64,000 nucleotides of DNA from Desulfosediminicola flagellatus (GTDB lineage Bacteria; Desulfobacterota; Desulfobulbia; Desulfobulbales; Desulfocapsaceae): the NCBI RefSeq assembly GCF_005116655.2, contig NZ_CP050698.1, positions 6,466,501 to 6,530,500 of the forward strand, read 5' to 3'. Each line of letters starts with the position of its first letter. The stretch's first letter is position 1. A program made the position numbers and the translations under genes. Under the pieces are notes generated by a model. It saw only the letters and a list, made by a program, of their open reading frames with translations. It was not told the origin of the DNA and ran no database searches. Shown one piece after another: positions 44,239-52,714 of the stretch.

Positions 44239-44754
44239 TTAAAGCATTTATTGACTTCAATTCTCTCTACTTGCTGCTGGACACCATCAATACAATGTTG
44301 GAATAGAAACCCCTAAATTCTAGGCAACATCTTTTGGCGATATACCTTCCCTCAATAATATATTTTGCAGCTTCTAGATAGCTCAGATTACATGTGTTTT
44401 CTGGGGTATCAATATGTAAAGTAACAATTAGGTGAGTGATTGTGTTGATAGGTGGAGAAAAGGGGATACTACGATTTATAACATTGTCGAAGGGGATGGC
44501 CATTCCCATGGTCAAAACAGCTGGTGGAGGAGTTCAGGCTTCATTGTGCTGTTTTGACCAAGGAATAGGAGGAGGTTGTATACCTGTCAATTGCGGTCAT
44601 CAATTAGACAGAACCTCATGGTATTGCTTTGTCATATCTGAGGGGGGCAGACTCCTCTCTGATATGTCAATATTCTGGAGCTGAAGCCAGAATGGGCAGT
44701 TATGGCCAGATCAGCCAGCAGTGAAAGTTAATTGCTTGTGGTCTTACTGCTCAC
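44239..44754. other. intergenic region with a 12-bp inverted repeat
   Basis: No credible gene. A perfect inverted repeat, GGTCAAAACAGC (44510-44521) with GCTGTTTTGACC (44548-44559), encloses 26 nt and could be an element end or a hairpin. The rest precedes the operators of the GntR-family gene. Confidence 0.5.
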
Positions 44755-44765
44755 TGGTCTGACCA
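44755..44765. promoter_or_regulatory. upstream GntR/FadR-type operator
   Basis: TGGTCTGACCA is a perfect 11-bp palindrome around one base, of the TGGTNNGACCA-like type bound by FadR-subfamily regulators. It lies 166 bp before the GntR gene. Confidence 0.6.
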
Positions 44766-44896
44766 TAATATATTTTATCATGAGTCCAATGTCAAGAGTG
44801 ATATTTGTCTTTCGGGTTTTTTGCCAATCTGCTATTGTGTATAAGATAAAATTCAGTTAGCACTCATTGCTAATTGAATGTTCGCTTAGCTGTGAC

Positions 44897-44909
44897 TTGG
44901 TCAGACCAA
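44897..44909. promoter_or_regulatory. proximal GntR/FadR-type operator
   Basis: TTGGTCAGACCAA is a perfect 13-bp palindrome (centre base free), 21 bp before the start of the regulator gene. It matches the TTGGT-NNN-ACCAA form used by PdhR/LldR-like regulators. Together with the site at 44755 it suggests autoregulation, possibly through looping. Confidence 0.7.
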
Positions 44910-44930
44910 TAATGATTACCTGGTATTTAT

Positions 44931-45659
44931 ATGGACGCAGTGTTTAAAGAAGTAAAAGTTGAAAAGGTTTCGGACAAGATTGTCACTCAATTAATTGACC
45001 TTATCACTGAAGGCCGACTGTTGCCGGGCGAAAAACTCCCTAGTGAACGACGTTTGACTGAATTGTTTGGTGTCGGCAGGTCGTCGTTGCGCGAAGCGCT
45101 GAATACGCTTGAGACACTCGGCTTTATTGAGATCAAGAAACGCAAGGGCAACTACGTGAAAAACGTGGATGCGGCAGTGCCTCTCAGCCCGCTAAAAAAA
45201 ATCATGCAGGTTGATCAGAAGCGGATTGTTGAATTGTATGAAGTTCGACGTAGTATCGAACAATCTTCTGCACGAGAAGCAGCAGAGATCAGAACTGAAG
45301 AGGATCTGGAGGCAATTTATCAGGCGCTTCAGAAGTTCAGGCTGGAAAGTGGGAAAACTGATTTTTCCTGGGAGAATGAGATAGCCTTCCATCTGGCTAT
45401 TGCCCGGGCGTCTCATAATTTCCTGCGGCTGCACACCTTGAAATCCATTTTTGATTTTGCCCGTGAGTTTCTCCAACCCGTATTGCATAATTATATTTGC
45501 AGTGAAGAGCGAATGGCTGTTGTGCTTGAGCAGCATCAGCTTATCTATGAGGCTATCAGGGATCAGGATGCTGATTTGGCAAGGCAGTTGATGAGGGAAC
45601 ATCTTTTTGGGACAAATCAAAAACTGTCCGATTTCTTCGCGCGTACACAGCGAGGATAG
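44931..45659 (+). CDS. GntR-family transcriptional regulator, FadR subfamily
   Basis: This 242-residue regulator has an N-terminal winged helix, with LPGEKLPSERRLTELFGVG and RSSLREALNTLETLGFIEI as the recognition region (about residues 32-70). A C-terminal FCD ligand-binding domain follows (EVRRSIEQSSAREAAEI, then FHLAIARASHN with metal/ligand His residues). FCD regulators sense carboxylates such as lactate, pyruvate or glycolate. No matching metabolic operon is adjacent: the downstream gene is on the other strand. The two palindromes upstream support autoregulation. Confidence 0.92.
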   Translation: MDAVFKEVKVEKVSDKIVTQLIDLITEGRLLPGEKLPSERRLTELFGVGRSSLREALNTLETLGFIEIKKRKGNYVKNVDAAVPLSPLKKIMQVDQKRIVELYEVRRSIEQSSAREAAEIRTEEDLEAIYQALQKFRLESGKTDFSWENEIAFHLAIARASHNFLRLHTLKSIFDFAREFLQPVLHNYICSEERMAVVLEQHQLIYEAIRDQDADLARQLMREHLFGTNQKLSDFFARTQRG

Positions 45660-45726
45660 CACACTTCTCAACACGAGAACGTCGCTGAAAGGTAAAGCTG
45701 TCACTATTGAGTGTCGCGATATGTTT

Positions 45727-45764
45727 AAGGACCTGCAAATGGATATTTGCAGGTCCTTTTTTTG
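45727..45764 (+). terminator. intrinsic terminator of the GntR gene
   Basis: 14-bp perfect arms AAGGACCTGCAAAT (45727-45740) and ATTTGCAGGTCCTT (45745-45758) with a 4-nt loop, ending in a run of seven T. Confidence 0.92.
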
Positions 45765-45769
45765 TATCT

Positions 45770-46210
45770 TTAGAGATCTAACTCTTTTGTCAGCTCAAAC
45801 ACCAGGGGGTGTTTGCCGATACCTTTGGCTTTTCGTATTGCCGGGATGAATGTTATTTTTGTACCAAAGCTGCTTGGGCTTTTGAGTTTGAACCAGACAA
45901 GTCTGGGGCTTAGGTATGTGGCACCGTCGATTGCTTCTATTTCTGAGATGTCTATCTCTTCGGTTCTCAGGAAATTGGAGACCTGAATCGTTTTTTTTCC
46001 CATAGATACTTTTTTGACAGTACCTGTGGAAAAAAAGATAAAGACAGCGAATGAGGCCCATATGACTATGTACTGCAGCCATTTCGGATTATCGGGGCCA
46101 TCAAGCAGAATTTCGTGGGTACCCAGCCCGAAGCCTACGATCCAGATAAGGATAAAGACAAACTTGTAAAAAAATGTGAATGGTGACGACAGTTCCTTCA
46201 TGATTAGCAT
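45770..46210 (-). CDS. membrane protein with a C-terminal PH-like region, unknown function
   Basis: This 146-residue protein has two N-terminal transmembrane helices (about residues 12-30 and 45-63). The ~80-residue cytoplasmic part, KVSMGKKTIQVSNFLRTEEI and then GATYLSPRLVWFKL, resembles bacterial PH-like domains of small two-helix proteins. I cannot assign a function. The frame starts MLIMKEL; the ATG three codons in (46201) is equally possible. It converges with the GntR-family gene, and the terminator between them can serve both. Confidence 0.7.
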   Translation of the reverse strand: MLIMKELSSPFTFFYKFVFILIWIVGFGLGTHEILLDGPDNPKWLQYIVIWASFAVFIFFSTGTVKKVSMGKKTIQVSNFLRTEEIDISEIEAIDGATYLSPRLVWFKLKSPSSFGTKITFIPAIRKAKGIGKHPLVFELTKELDL

Positions 46211-46496
46211 TCTCAGGTAAAATTAATATGATGCGCCTTCTGGTTGCCAGGGTGGGTGGTCTTTAGTGCCTGAACCCAAACTACCACATTATATCATAAC
46301 TATCCCACCTTTTAGCGGCTGTGACACGAACTGTTATGCCTGGATTTTAAGAAAACTGTATCTGTTGCATTTTTCTGTTACATGTTTTCATATTATCTTC
46401 TCAGCACCGTGACGTGTTGTGTGAGTTGTCGTAACCTTTTAAAGGTTTGCTATTGTAAGAAGAAACGTAACTACGTATCAGGAAAGGGATGTAACA

Positions 46497-47186
46497 GTGC
46501 TTTCATCATTTTTACATGGAATGCGCCAGGCTATACCGATTGTTCTGGGGTATATTCCTGTCGGTTTTGCTTATGGTGTTCTGGCCCAAAAGAGTGGACT
46601 TGGCCTGCTTAATGCGGTGGCAATGTCCGTTATTGTTTTTGCGGGTAGTGCCCAGCTGATTGCTGCAGGTTTATTCGGTGCCGGTGCTGCTCCTCTGGCT
46701 ATTATACTCACTACGTTTGTGGTGAATCTTCGTCATCTGTTGATGTCGGCAGCCCTTGCGCCTAAACTGAACGGTTGGAAGAAATGGCAGATTGCACTTT
46801 TCGGCTATGAACTCACTGATGAGACCTTTGCCCTGCATACTATGCGTATGGCAAAGTCTCAGCCACCCATTGCTGAGACATTCGGTGTTAATTTTACAGC
46901 ACAAGCTTCATGGGTTATAGGCAGCCTGGCGGGATATCTGGCAGGTGGACAAATCGCGGATGTCAGACCGGTAGGACTTGATTACGCACTTCCAGCTATG
47001 TTTATAGCCCTTCTTGTGCCTCAGCTGGTAAAGCCGGTTTATCTTGTGATGGCGGTTCTGGCGGCAGTCATTTCTGTCACCTTGTGTCTGCTGGGTTTTA
47101 GTCAATCTCACGTAATTGCAGCCACGGTGATAGCTTCCACCGTAGGCCTTGGAGTGGAACAATGGATGAATCGCTCGTCTTTTTAA
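46497..47186 (+). CDS. azlC: AzlC-family branched-chain amino acid exporter subunit
   Basis: This is a 229-residue membrane protein of the AzlC (YgaZ-like) family, the large subunit of a two-component amino-acid exporter. It contains HGMRQAIPIVLGYIPVGFAY and then GLLNAVAMSVIVFAGSAQLI, and HLLMSAALAPKL with FGYELTDETFAL in the middle, all family landmarks. It starts with GTG at 46497, 7 bp after AAAGGGA. The stop lies inside azlD (25-bp overlap), so both subunits are made together. Confidence 0.93.
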   Translation: MLSSFLHGMRQAIPIVLGYIPVGFAYGVLAQKSGLGLLNAVAMSVIVFAGSAQLIAAGLFGAGAAPLAIILTTFVVNLRHLLMSAALAPKLNGWKKWQIALFGYELTDETFALHTMRMAKSQPPIAETFGVNFTAQASWVIGSLAGYLAGGQIADVRPVGLDYALPAMFIALLVPQLVKPVYLVMAVLAAVISVTLCLLGFSQSHVIAATVIASTVGLGVEQWMNRSSF

Positions 47187-47485
47187 CGCTACTGGGAATG
47201 GGGGCGGTTACCTACATTCCCAGACTGTTACCGATGTTACTGCTCTCCGGGAAAAATCTTGCACCCTGGATTGCACGCTGGCTAAGCTTTGTGCCGGCTA
47301 CAGTGCTTGCGGCATTGCTAGCCCCTGGATTAGTCTGTAGTGAAGGCCGTCTAGATGTGAGCGTTCAGAACATCTATCTGCTTGCAGCCATTCCCACCTT
47401 TTTTGTTGCCTGGCGGTTTAAAAGCTTTTTTGGCACGGTTGCAACCGGAATGGTCTTGGTAGCACTAGTAAGGTATATCACTTAG
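47162..47485 (+). CDS. azlD: AzlD-family branched-chain amino acid exporter subunit
   Basis: This 107-residue protein has three or four helices and is the small partner of AzlC (YgaH-like). The family pattern GMGAVTYIPRLLPMLLL is near the N terminus, followed by RWLSFVPATVLAALLAP. It overlaps azlC by 25 bp in a different frame. Length is normal. Confidence 0.92.
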   Translation: MDESLVFLTLLGMGAVTYIPRLLPMLLLSGKNLAPWIARWLSFVPATVLAALLAPGLVCSEGRLDVSVQNIYLLAAIPTFFVAWRFKSFFGTVATGMVLVALVRYIT

Positions 47486-47547
47486 AACTGCCATTTACCC
47501 CAAATCCTTCGTTTTTCCAGCATCATGCATAAACTGGCAGTGTGCGT

Positions 47548-47640
47548 TAGGACTTAGGTAAAAGGACTGAGTGTTTCAGAAACATAGTGCATTCTCAAAG
47601 CAATTTACTCAGTCCTAAACCCTTTAACCTCAGTCCTTTT
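47548..47640. repeat. inverted-repeat cluster able to form alternative hairpins
   Basis: AAAAGGACTGAG (47560-47571) is a perfect complement of CTCAGTCCTTTT (47629-47640). Its core can also pair with CTCAGTCC at 47608-47615. In addition TTAGGACT near 47548 pairs with AGTCCTAA (47611-47618). The cluster lies between the convergent azlD and EamA genes, so it may be a complex terminator or an element relic. Confidence 0.55.
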
Positions 47641-47707
47641 GCTGTATTTTTAAGCACCCCACGTAATCTGTAAGGCTGATTTCCTGACTTAGGAATAATA
47701 GCCAGTT

Positions 47708-48577
47708 CTAGTCCATTGCCCTAGCCTGTTGCCTCAGTCCGAGCAAAGAGTGAAGTGTTAAGGCTCCAATCACAACAGAACCTCCGATAAGGGCAGCATC
47801 TGCAGGCCTTTCACCAATTATCCACCATATTAACAAAGGTCCCAGCACGGTCTCTAGCGGCATAAGCAGGCTGACTTCGGGGGCGGAAATATAGCGGGGC
47901 CCGAGGGTGAGCAGAGCAAAAGCTACTGAAAGTGTGAGGCTGAGGGTGACCAGCAGGAGTATAGTACGCATATCCAGCATGGTAAACTCAGCAGGGAAAA
48001 AGGCAAAAAGGGCAGTGAGCAGTCCGCTGATTGCTGTTGCAGGGATCATATTGCATGATCTGCTAAGCCGTGTGATTGTGAATGCCCCTGCCATAAACAT
48101 CGAACACAATACTGCAAATATATCTCCGGTCAGTGTTCCTCCTCCTAGGCCGTCTGAGACAATATATCCGATAGAGGCGATAACGATGATCATGGTTATC
48201 ATGGTTCGGAGTGGGATGTTCTCCTGCAGAAAGAGGCGACTGTAGAGTGCTGCAAACATTGAGGATGCGCTGATAATGATAAGTGTGTTGGCTACAGTGG
48301 TAAAATAAAGCGAGATAACGAAGCAGGTGGTGCTGAAGGAAAAAAGTATAGCAATCCACAATCCCGGTAGGCCAATCCTGCGGAACTGTTCCGGAGTGTT
48401 TTTCCCATGAATTATTGCGGTGAGCAGTGTGAGAAAGAGTGCCAGAGTAATCCCCCGGTAAAATAACAGGGACCATTTTTCAATAGCAAGAAGTCGTACG
48501 AGCAGTGTATCCGGTGAGATAGCCAGCACACCCGCTGTGGTAATAAGCAGCCCTTTGGCCTGGATGGAAAGTTTCAA
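47708..48577 (-). CDS. EamA/DMT-family transporter
   Basis: This 289-residue inner-membrane protein has ten helices. The first repeat has LAISPDTLLVRLLAIEKWSL and VANTLIIISASSMFAALYSR; the second has YISAPEVSLLMPLETVLGPL followed by GERPADAALIGGSVV, a very typical DMT ending. The substrate is unknown. It is transcribed towards azlCD, an amino-acid exporter, but is not in the same operon. Confidence 0.88.
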   Translation of the reverse strand: MKLSIQAKGLLITTAGVLAISPDTLLVRLLAIEKWSLLFYRGITLALFLTLLTAIIHGKNTPEQFRRIGLPGLWIAILFSFSTTCFVISLYFTTVANTLIIISASSMFAALYSRLFLQENIPLRTMITMIIVIASIGYIVSDGLGGGTLTGDIFAVLCSMFMAGAFTITRLSRSCNMIPATAISGLLTALFAFFPAEFTMLDMRTILLLVTLSLTLSVAFALLTLGPRYISAPEVSLLMPLETVLGPLLIWWIIGERPADAALIGGSVVIGALTLHSLLGLRQQARAMD

Positions 48578-48694
48578 AATAGTCCTGTCCTGAAGTGGAT
48601 TAATGGAGCTGTTGAGTGCAGTCCTTTTTAGAGTCTTGACTAAAAATAGAAGTATCTTTTACGTCATTCAAGCTCTTGAGACATTAAAAAAATA

Positions 48695-49066
48695 TCACTT
48701 CTTTTCCAGGTCAACGTAACATTCAGGTGTGAATCTCGGAGTGCAGAGAGCATAAAATATCAGGTCACTATCACCGATATTGGTGATGCGTTGGCGAACT
48801 TCAGAAGGGATTCTAACGACATCTCCATTGTTTACTTCGGTGGGTGGCAACGTGCCAACTTCTACCAGGCCTCTGCCTGAAAGAATGAGATACCTCTCTT
48901 CAACTCCTTTTAACAGATGCCAGGCTGTTGTAACTCCAGGCTCCACTCTTGCTCTGGCGATAGAAAGATTTTCATCATTGTGATCGTTTGATAATTCACT
49001 GATAAAGCATCGTTCTTCTGTAAAGAATTCAGCCGGATCAGTAGTGTGTTGTATTGACGTTTTCAT
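48695..49066 (-). CDS. cupin-domain protein
   Basis: This is a 123-residue small cupin. The first motif is partly changed: VEPGVTTAWHLLKGVEERYL has one His followed by Glu instead of the usual HxH. The second motif, DVVRIPSEVRQRITNIG, lacks the usual His. Metal binding may thus be weak or absent. The glycine-rich turn LSGRGLVEVG is typical. It could be a sensor-like cupin. It is transcribed alone, 117 bp upstream of the EamA gene on the same strand. Confidence 0.82.
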   Translation of the reverse strand: MKTSIQHTTDPAEFFTEERCFISELSNDHNDENLSIARARVEPGVTTAWHLLKGVEERYLILSGRGLVEVGTLPPTEVNNGDVVRIPSEVRQRITNIGDSDLIFYALCTPRFTPECYVDLEKK

Positions 49067-49209
49067 GGTTTGTAAGAGAAATTTGAGTAATGCAGGTTAG
49101 GAGAGATATGGTTAGTTCACAACATCTGGCTAATATACCCTAAAAAAACTGAAAGGGCTGGTTTTGTCTGAGGGGCTATCGAGAGGTTGTTTCCATTCGA
49201 TAGATCATT

Positions 49210-49265
49210 AGGAGGCTGTCTGAGAATGGCCTTATTCTCAAAATTCCTATTCCCGGAAAGCCTCC
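49210..49265. repeat. MITE family C, short internal-deletion copy
   Basis: The left end AGGAGGCTGTCTGAGAAT and the right end (read inwards GGAGGCTTTCCGGGAAT) are inverted repeats matching the C family. Only about 20 bp remains between them. The surrounding 49067-49455 region holds no gene. Confidence 0.75.
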
Positions 49266-49455
49266 CCGATGGTTCATGATCCAGGCATGTTTTCGTTGTT
49301 TACCGAAGGATAAAAATTGAACACACAACGCTGATATTGAGCCAGTGGCGAGTTTTCGGTCAGGAACTATCAAGAAGGTCGGATACTTTTTATGGAAAGT
49401 AGTTGATAGAGCCAGGAAGGCTGAATTACACTGGTTCCTCCCTGGCTGTATGAGG

Positions 49456-49668
49456 TTAATCGGAGAGGAGTTTAAACGATAGCTGCATACGGGTTCTATA
49501 ACAGAGCCCTTTTTCTCCTTCTATTTTCATGTCCAGTTTGGTGACTTCGGCGACGCGGAGGTCCCTTATGCTGAGTCCAGCAGATTCTACAGCGTTTTGA
49601 GCAGCTTCTTCCCAAGAAACAGGGCTGGTTCCTACCAGTTCAATCACTTTGTATACACTTGATGACAT
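49456..49668 (-). CDS. dodecin-family flavin-binding protein
   Basis: This 70-residue dodecin contains SSVYKVIELVGTSPVSWEEA and AAQNAVESAGLSIRDLRVAE, followed by a strand ending in the RTRMQLSFKL pattern. Dodecins assemble into hollow dodecamers that store flavins or CoA. The frame is open to 49821, but AAAGGAGG directly precedes ATG 49668 and the dodecin homology begins there. The usual conserved Trp before the paired Glu residues is present (SWEEAAQNAV). Confidence 0.93.
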   Translation of the reverse strand: MSSSVYKVIELVGTSPVSWEEAAQNAVESAGLSIRDLRVAEVTKLDMKIEGEKGLCYRTRMQLSFKLLSD

Positions 49669-50136
49669 GAAGATTCCTCCTTTTACAGCTGTTTTCTGTG
49701 GTACCTGTTGCGGCATTCGTGTCGCAGGGACATGTGAAGGCTGTGTAGTGCCGAACAGGTTCATTTGCCGCGAGCTGGCGTGTTTAGCCTGCAAGGTGGT
49801 GCTGAATAAACTGACAAACATTTGGAGAACTATTTAATTATAGCGGTCTTGGTGATGAAAATGAAGATGAAAGGGAAGGCTATAGCGGATTGTTGCATTT
49901 GGGGCATGTGTTAGGTAGGGTTGGTGTCATATACAGGATGTATATGAAGCCTCCCGTCGGAAATATTGTGTCGACGGGAGGCTGCGGAGGAGATACATGC
50001 TACAGCGGATTTTTTATGACATTGTTAACACATCTTTTAATCTGAAACGCAAGTGCATCGTGAGTTACAGAGCGATCTCTACTGGTTGTCGTTCAGGCGC
50101 GGCCACAGAATTACTCAGCAGAGGTCTTTTGTTTTT
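49669..50136. other. intergenic region between dodecin and the DsrC-like gene
   Basis: No gene is supported. It includes the dodecin promoter region and one strong hairpin at 49949-49982, listed separately. Confidence 0.5.
49949..49982. repeat. 11-bp perfect inverted repeat (hairpin)
   Basis: GCCTCCCGTCG (49949-49959) and CGACGGGAGGC (49972-49982) with a 12-nt loop. There is no T-tract on either side, so it is not a classical terminator. It lies about 155 bp beyond the 3' end of the DsrC-like gene (minus strand). Confidence 0.6.
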
Positions 50137-50481
50137 TTAGAAACACAACTCCTTAAGAGGTACGCCTGCAAGTGTACTTGCCTGCTGCACGCCTTTAGGA
50201 AATAAATTGTAAAAATACTGCGGGGTACCTTTTTCAGCTCCATGCTTTTTGGCAATCTGGGCTGCAACAAGGCGTACCACAGGGTAGCGTTGACGCTCTT
50301 TGTAGGTAGCCCTGATATATTGCAGAGCGGTGTGGTGCTCATCCTGCAAGCTGATGTCTGCTTTTTCCGCTAACCAATTCAGGATGTCTCCGTCCCAGGC
50401 ATCTATGTCCGAGAGTTGATTGTTGTTAGTGATTGTATACTCTTTGCCGTTGACTTCGATTGTGTACCTAGGGTCTTTCAT
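50137..50481 (-). CDS. DsrC/TusE-family protein lacking the second conserved cysteine
   Basis: This 114-residue sulfur-relay-type protein has the fold landmarks: DIDAWDGDILNWLAEKADIS, the central HHTALQYIRATYKE, and PVVRLVAAQIAKKHGAEKGT before the flexible C-terminal arm. In DsrC proper this arm carries two Cys, 11 residues apart, that form the trisulfide. Here the penultimate Cys (ELCF) is kept, but the partner position is Ser (GVQQASTLAG). It is therefore a TusE/RspA-like paralogue, not the DsrC partner of sulfite reductase. ATG 50481 follows AGGAGG. Confidence 0.88.
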   Translation of the reverse strand: MKDPRYTIEVNGKEYTITNNNQLSDIDAWDGDILNWLAEKADISLQDEHHTALQYIRATYKERQRYPVVRLVAAQIAKKHGAEKGTPQYFYNLFPKGVQQASTLAGVPLKELCF

Positions 50482-50922
50482 TGCTGCCTCCTGTTTACTG
50501 AAAACTGCTTCGAAAAGCTTTACTTCAGAAAAAACGTTACAGATGTTACATGAAAATCCCTCCCTGAAGAGGGCGCCGAAAAACTGGTACTGATATTCAT
50601 TGCTGCTATATCCTGACACGCTGTGGAGTGCTACTTACAGCATGTTATTTTCTTATGCACATTATTCGAATACCACTCCAAATGAGCAAATGCAAGAAAA
50701 AAACGACAAGGTACTACGCTGTGTAACCTATTATAATTCCGTGTAAAAATGGCACGACTGAGTGGTATGCTACGCTGTAATATTAACTGGAACAACTGTT
50801 AGGTATTGATGGCGAAACGGAGATGTCAGCGGTAGATTTGAGGTGTGGTGCCACCATCCGGTAAAGCTAAAAATCAGATAGGTGGCAGGCAGTTCACGGA
50901 GGGGAGCACAGTATAAAAACGA
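50482..50922. other. 441-bp intergenic region
   Basis: It lies between the HxlR regulator and the DsrC-like gene, both on the minus strand. It is AT-rich and probably carries the DsrC-like gene promoter. I see no repeat or small gene. Confidence 0.5.
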
Positions 50923-51357
50923 TCAATTACGGAGTTGTTGCAAATATTTTTCAGCAATAGTGGGTGGAGAGGCATTTTCATACTCCTGGAGCGAAGAACT
51001 GCCTTCTGCATCTATTGTGTGTTCATATTCAACTCCCCAATCACGCATTTTAAGGAGAATCGGGATTAACTGAACACCCGGGGGTAATAAAGAGTATTCG
51101 ACCTTTGGAGGGATTTCACGGTAAACTTCTCTATGAATCAATCCATCTTTTTCGAGTTCACGCAATTGGCGGGTGAGCATTCTCTCTGTCACGTCGGGAA
51201 TTGAACGGCGGAGTTCACCAAATCGCATCACGTTTTCCAAAGCCAGCTGGTAAATAATGATCGGTTTCCATTTTCCGCCCATCACCTGCAGTGTAAGCTC
51301 AAAAAAACATCTGTATTCTTTTTCTCTATATTTCTTAACATTACAGGGTTTAACCAT
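50923..51357 (-). CDS. HxlR-family transcriptional regulator
   Basis: This 144-residue winged-helix regulator has the classic order: VMGGKWKPIIIYQLALENV, FGELRRSIPDVTERMLTRQL and then RELEKDGLIHREVYREIPPK, which forms the wing and recognition helix. PCNV near the N terminus holds a Cys of the kind used for redox or electrophile sensing in this family. It is divergent from a flavodoxin-fold gene. Repeats of GACAGTAC type (GTCAGTAC and GACAGTAC around 51385-51413) in the shared region are plausible binding sites. Confidence 0.92.
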   Translation of the reverse strand: MVKPCNVKKYREKEYRCFFELTLQVMGGKWKPIIIYQLALENVMRFGELRRSIPDVTERMLTRQLRELEKDGLIHREVYREIPPKVEYSLLPPGVQLIPILLKMRDWGVEYEHTIDAEGSSSLQEYENASPPTIAEKYLQQLRN

Positions 51358-51504
51358 TGTACGAACCTCTATACTATACTTTTTGTCAGTACCTGCTAAA
51401 AATGACAGTACTTGTGGTGATTGATGACGGCTATTATATTCCCCCCGTATCTGAGTGCAAGAAACAAAACGGGTTCGAGTGGTATTGGATCAAAAAAAAT
51501 CTAA

Positions 51505-52119
51505 ATGGGTGAACAAATGTACGCATTAGCGATAAATGGAAGTCCACGTAAAGGTGGTAATACCGAAATATTATTGAAGTCCGCATTGGCACCACTCCAA
51601 GGTGCTGGTTGGGAAACAGAACTTGTACAGGTCGGCGGCAAGCCTGTTCGTGGATGTATTGCCTGTGGAAAATGCGGTGAGAGAAAAAATCTGAAGTGTG
51701 CCCTTGATAAAGATATTTTCAATGATGTGATGGCTAAAATGGTCAAGGCTGATGCGCTTATTCTTGGTTCGCCAACGTACTTCACAGACGTCAGTTCGGA
51801 GATGAAAGCGATTCTAGATCGTTCAGGCTATGTCGCTCTAGCCAACGGTAGCGCATTCAAAGGGAAAATCGGTGCAGCGGTTGTGGCAGTACGACGTGCG
51901 GGTGCAACACATGTTTATGACACCATTAATCATATGTTTTTGATAAATCAGATGATTGTGCCAGGTTCAACGTATTGGAATCTTGGAATCGGACGGGATA
52001 AAGGCGAGGTGGAGTCTGATGCGGAAGGATTACACAATATGGCTAACCTTGGCGAAGTCATCGCCTGGCTTGGTGCAGCAATACAGCCGCATAAAGAGAC
52101 ATTTCCTGAAACCAAATAG
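51505..52119 (+). CDS. flavodoxin-family NAD(P)H-dependent oxidoreductase / iron-sulfur flavoprotein
   Basis: This 204-residue protein has the FMN-binding start ALAINGSPRKGGNTEILL, the Cys cluster RGCIACGKCGERKNLKCALD (about residues 49-68) and the second flavin loop LILGSPTYFTDVSSEMKAIL. The cluster is of the spacing seen in iron-sulfur flavoproteins. It probably reduces a small molecule or quinone. Its divergent neighbour is an HxlR regulator, a common pairing in stress-inducible oxidoreductase loci. ATG 51517 is an alternative start. Confidence 0.9.
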   Translation: MGEQMYALAINGSPRKGGNTEILLKSALAPLQGAGWETELVQVGGKPVRGCIACGKCGERKNLKCALDKDIFNDVMAKMVKADALILGSPTYFTDVSSEMKAILDRSGYVALANGSAFKGKIGAAVVAVRRAGATHVYDTINHMFLINQMIVPGSTYWNLGIGRDKGEVESDAEGLHNMANLGEVIAWLGAAIQPHKETFPETK

Positions 52120-52163
52120 CAGATATCTGCAGTGAAAATTTCACATGCAGGTGTGTAAAATAC

Positions 52164-52196
52164 AAGCGGCCACATCCAATACTGGACTGGCCGCTT
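52164..52196. terminator. bidirectional terminator hairpin
   Basis: AAGCGGCCA (52164-52172) pairs with TGGCCGCTT (52188-52196). CCA and TGG in the loop can extend it. It lies between the convergent genes ending at 52119 and 52226. Confidence 0.75.
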
Positions 52197-52225
52197 TGGT
52201 GTTTAAATGACGTTGTAGCGCTGAG

Positions 52226-52714
52226 TCATGCAGCCGGCGGGATGCGTTTGTAATAATAGATGGTAAATGGTTCGGTTCCACCTGTATGGCGCTCTTTTGC
52301 GATTTCCTGAAAGTCATAATCTGAAAATTCAGGAAAATAGATATCTCCGTCTACAGCTCTGTCCAGAACTGTAAGGATAATATTGTCTGCAAAAGTGAGT
52401 GACTCTACAAAAATAGAATGGCCGCCAAGTATGAACACCTTTTCTTCGCTGCGAGCAATAGAAAGAGCAGACTCGAGTGAGGTCGCAGTGTCTGCACCTT
52501 CTATAGTGTAATCAGCGTTGTGACTGACAACGATATTTTGTCGTCCCGGCAATGGCTTCTTAATCGATTCGTAGGTAAGGCGTCCCATGATGACTGGATA
52601 TCCCAAAGTTGTTCGTTTGAAAAATTTAAGTTCTTCAGGGATATGCCATGGTATGGTATTGTCGCGTCCAATGACCCGGTTGGTTGCCATAGCTGCGATA
52701 AGAATGACTTTCAT
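52226..52714 (-). CDS. folA: dihydrofolate reductase
   Basis: This 162-residue DHFR starts KVILIAAMATNRVIGRDNTI and continues PWHIPEELKFFKRTTLGYPV, giving the Trp of the Met20-loop region. The substrate-binding acidic residue is a Glu (IPEEL). IMGRLTYESI and VFILGGHSIF (NADPH-binding glycine pair) are typical. It reduces dihydrofolate to tetrahydrofolate. The frame allows MLDEEN before the family start; ATG 52714 fits best. No thymidylate synthase gene is next to it. Confidence 0.94.
   Translation of the reverse strand: MKVILIAAMATNRVIGRDNTIPWHIPEELKFFKRTTLGYPVIMGRLTYESIKKPLPGRQNIVVSHNADYTIEGADTATSLESALSIARSEEKVFILGGHSIFVESLTFADNIILTVLDRAVDGDIYFPEFSDYDFQEIAKERHTGGTEPFTIYYYKRIPPAA

Noticed and set aside
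44436..44684. 82-codon gene before the GntR operators
   Set aside because: It spans the 12-bp inverted repeat, has no ribosome binding site and no recognisable domain.
50137..50481. Canonical DsrC (sulfite reductase partner)
   Set aside because: The second C-terminal cysteine is replaced by serine and no dsrAB genes are nearby.
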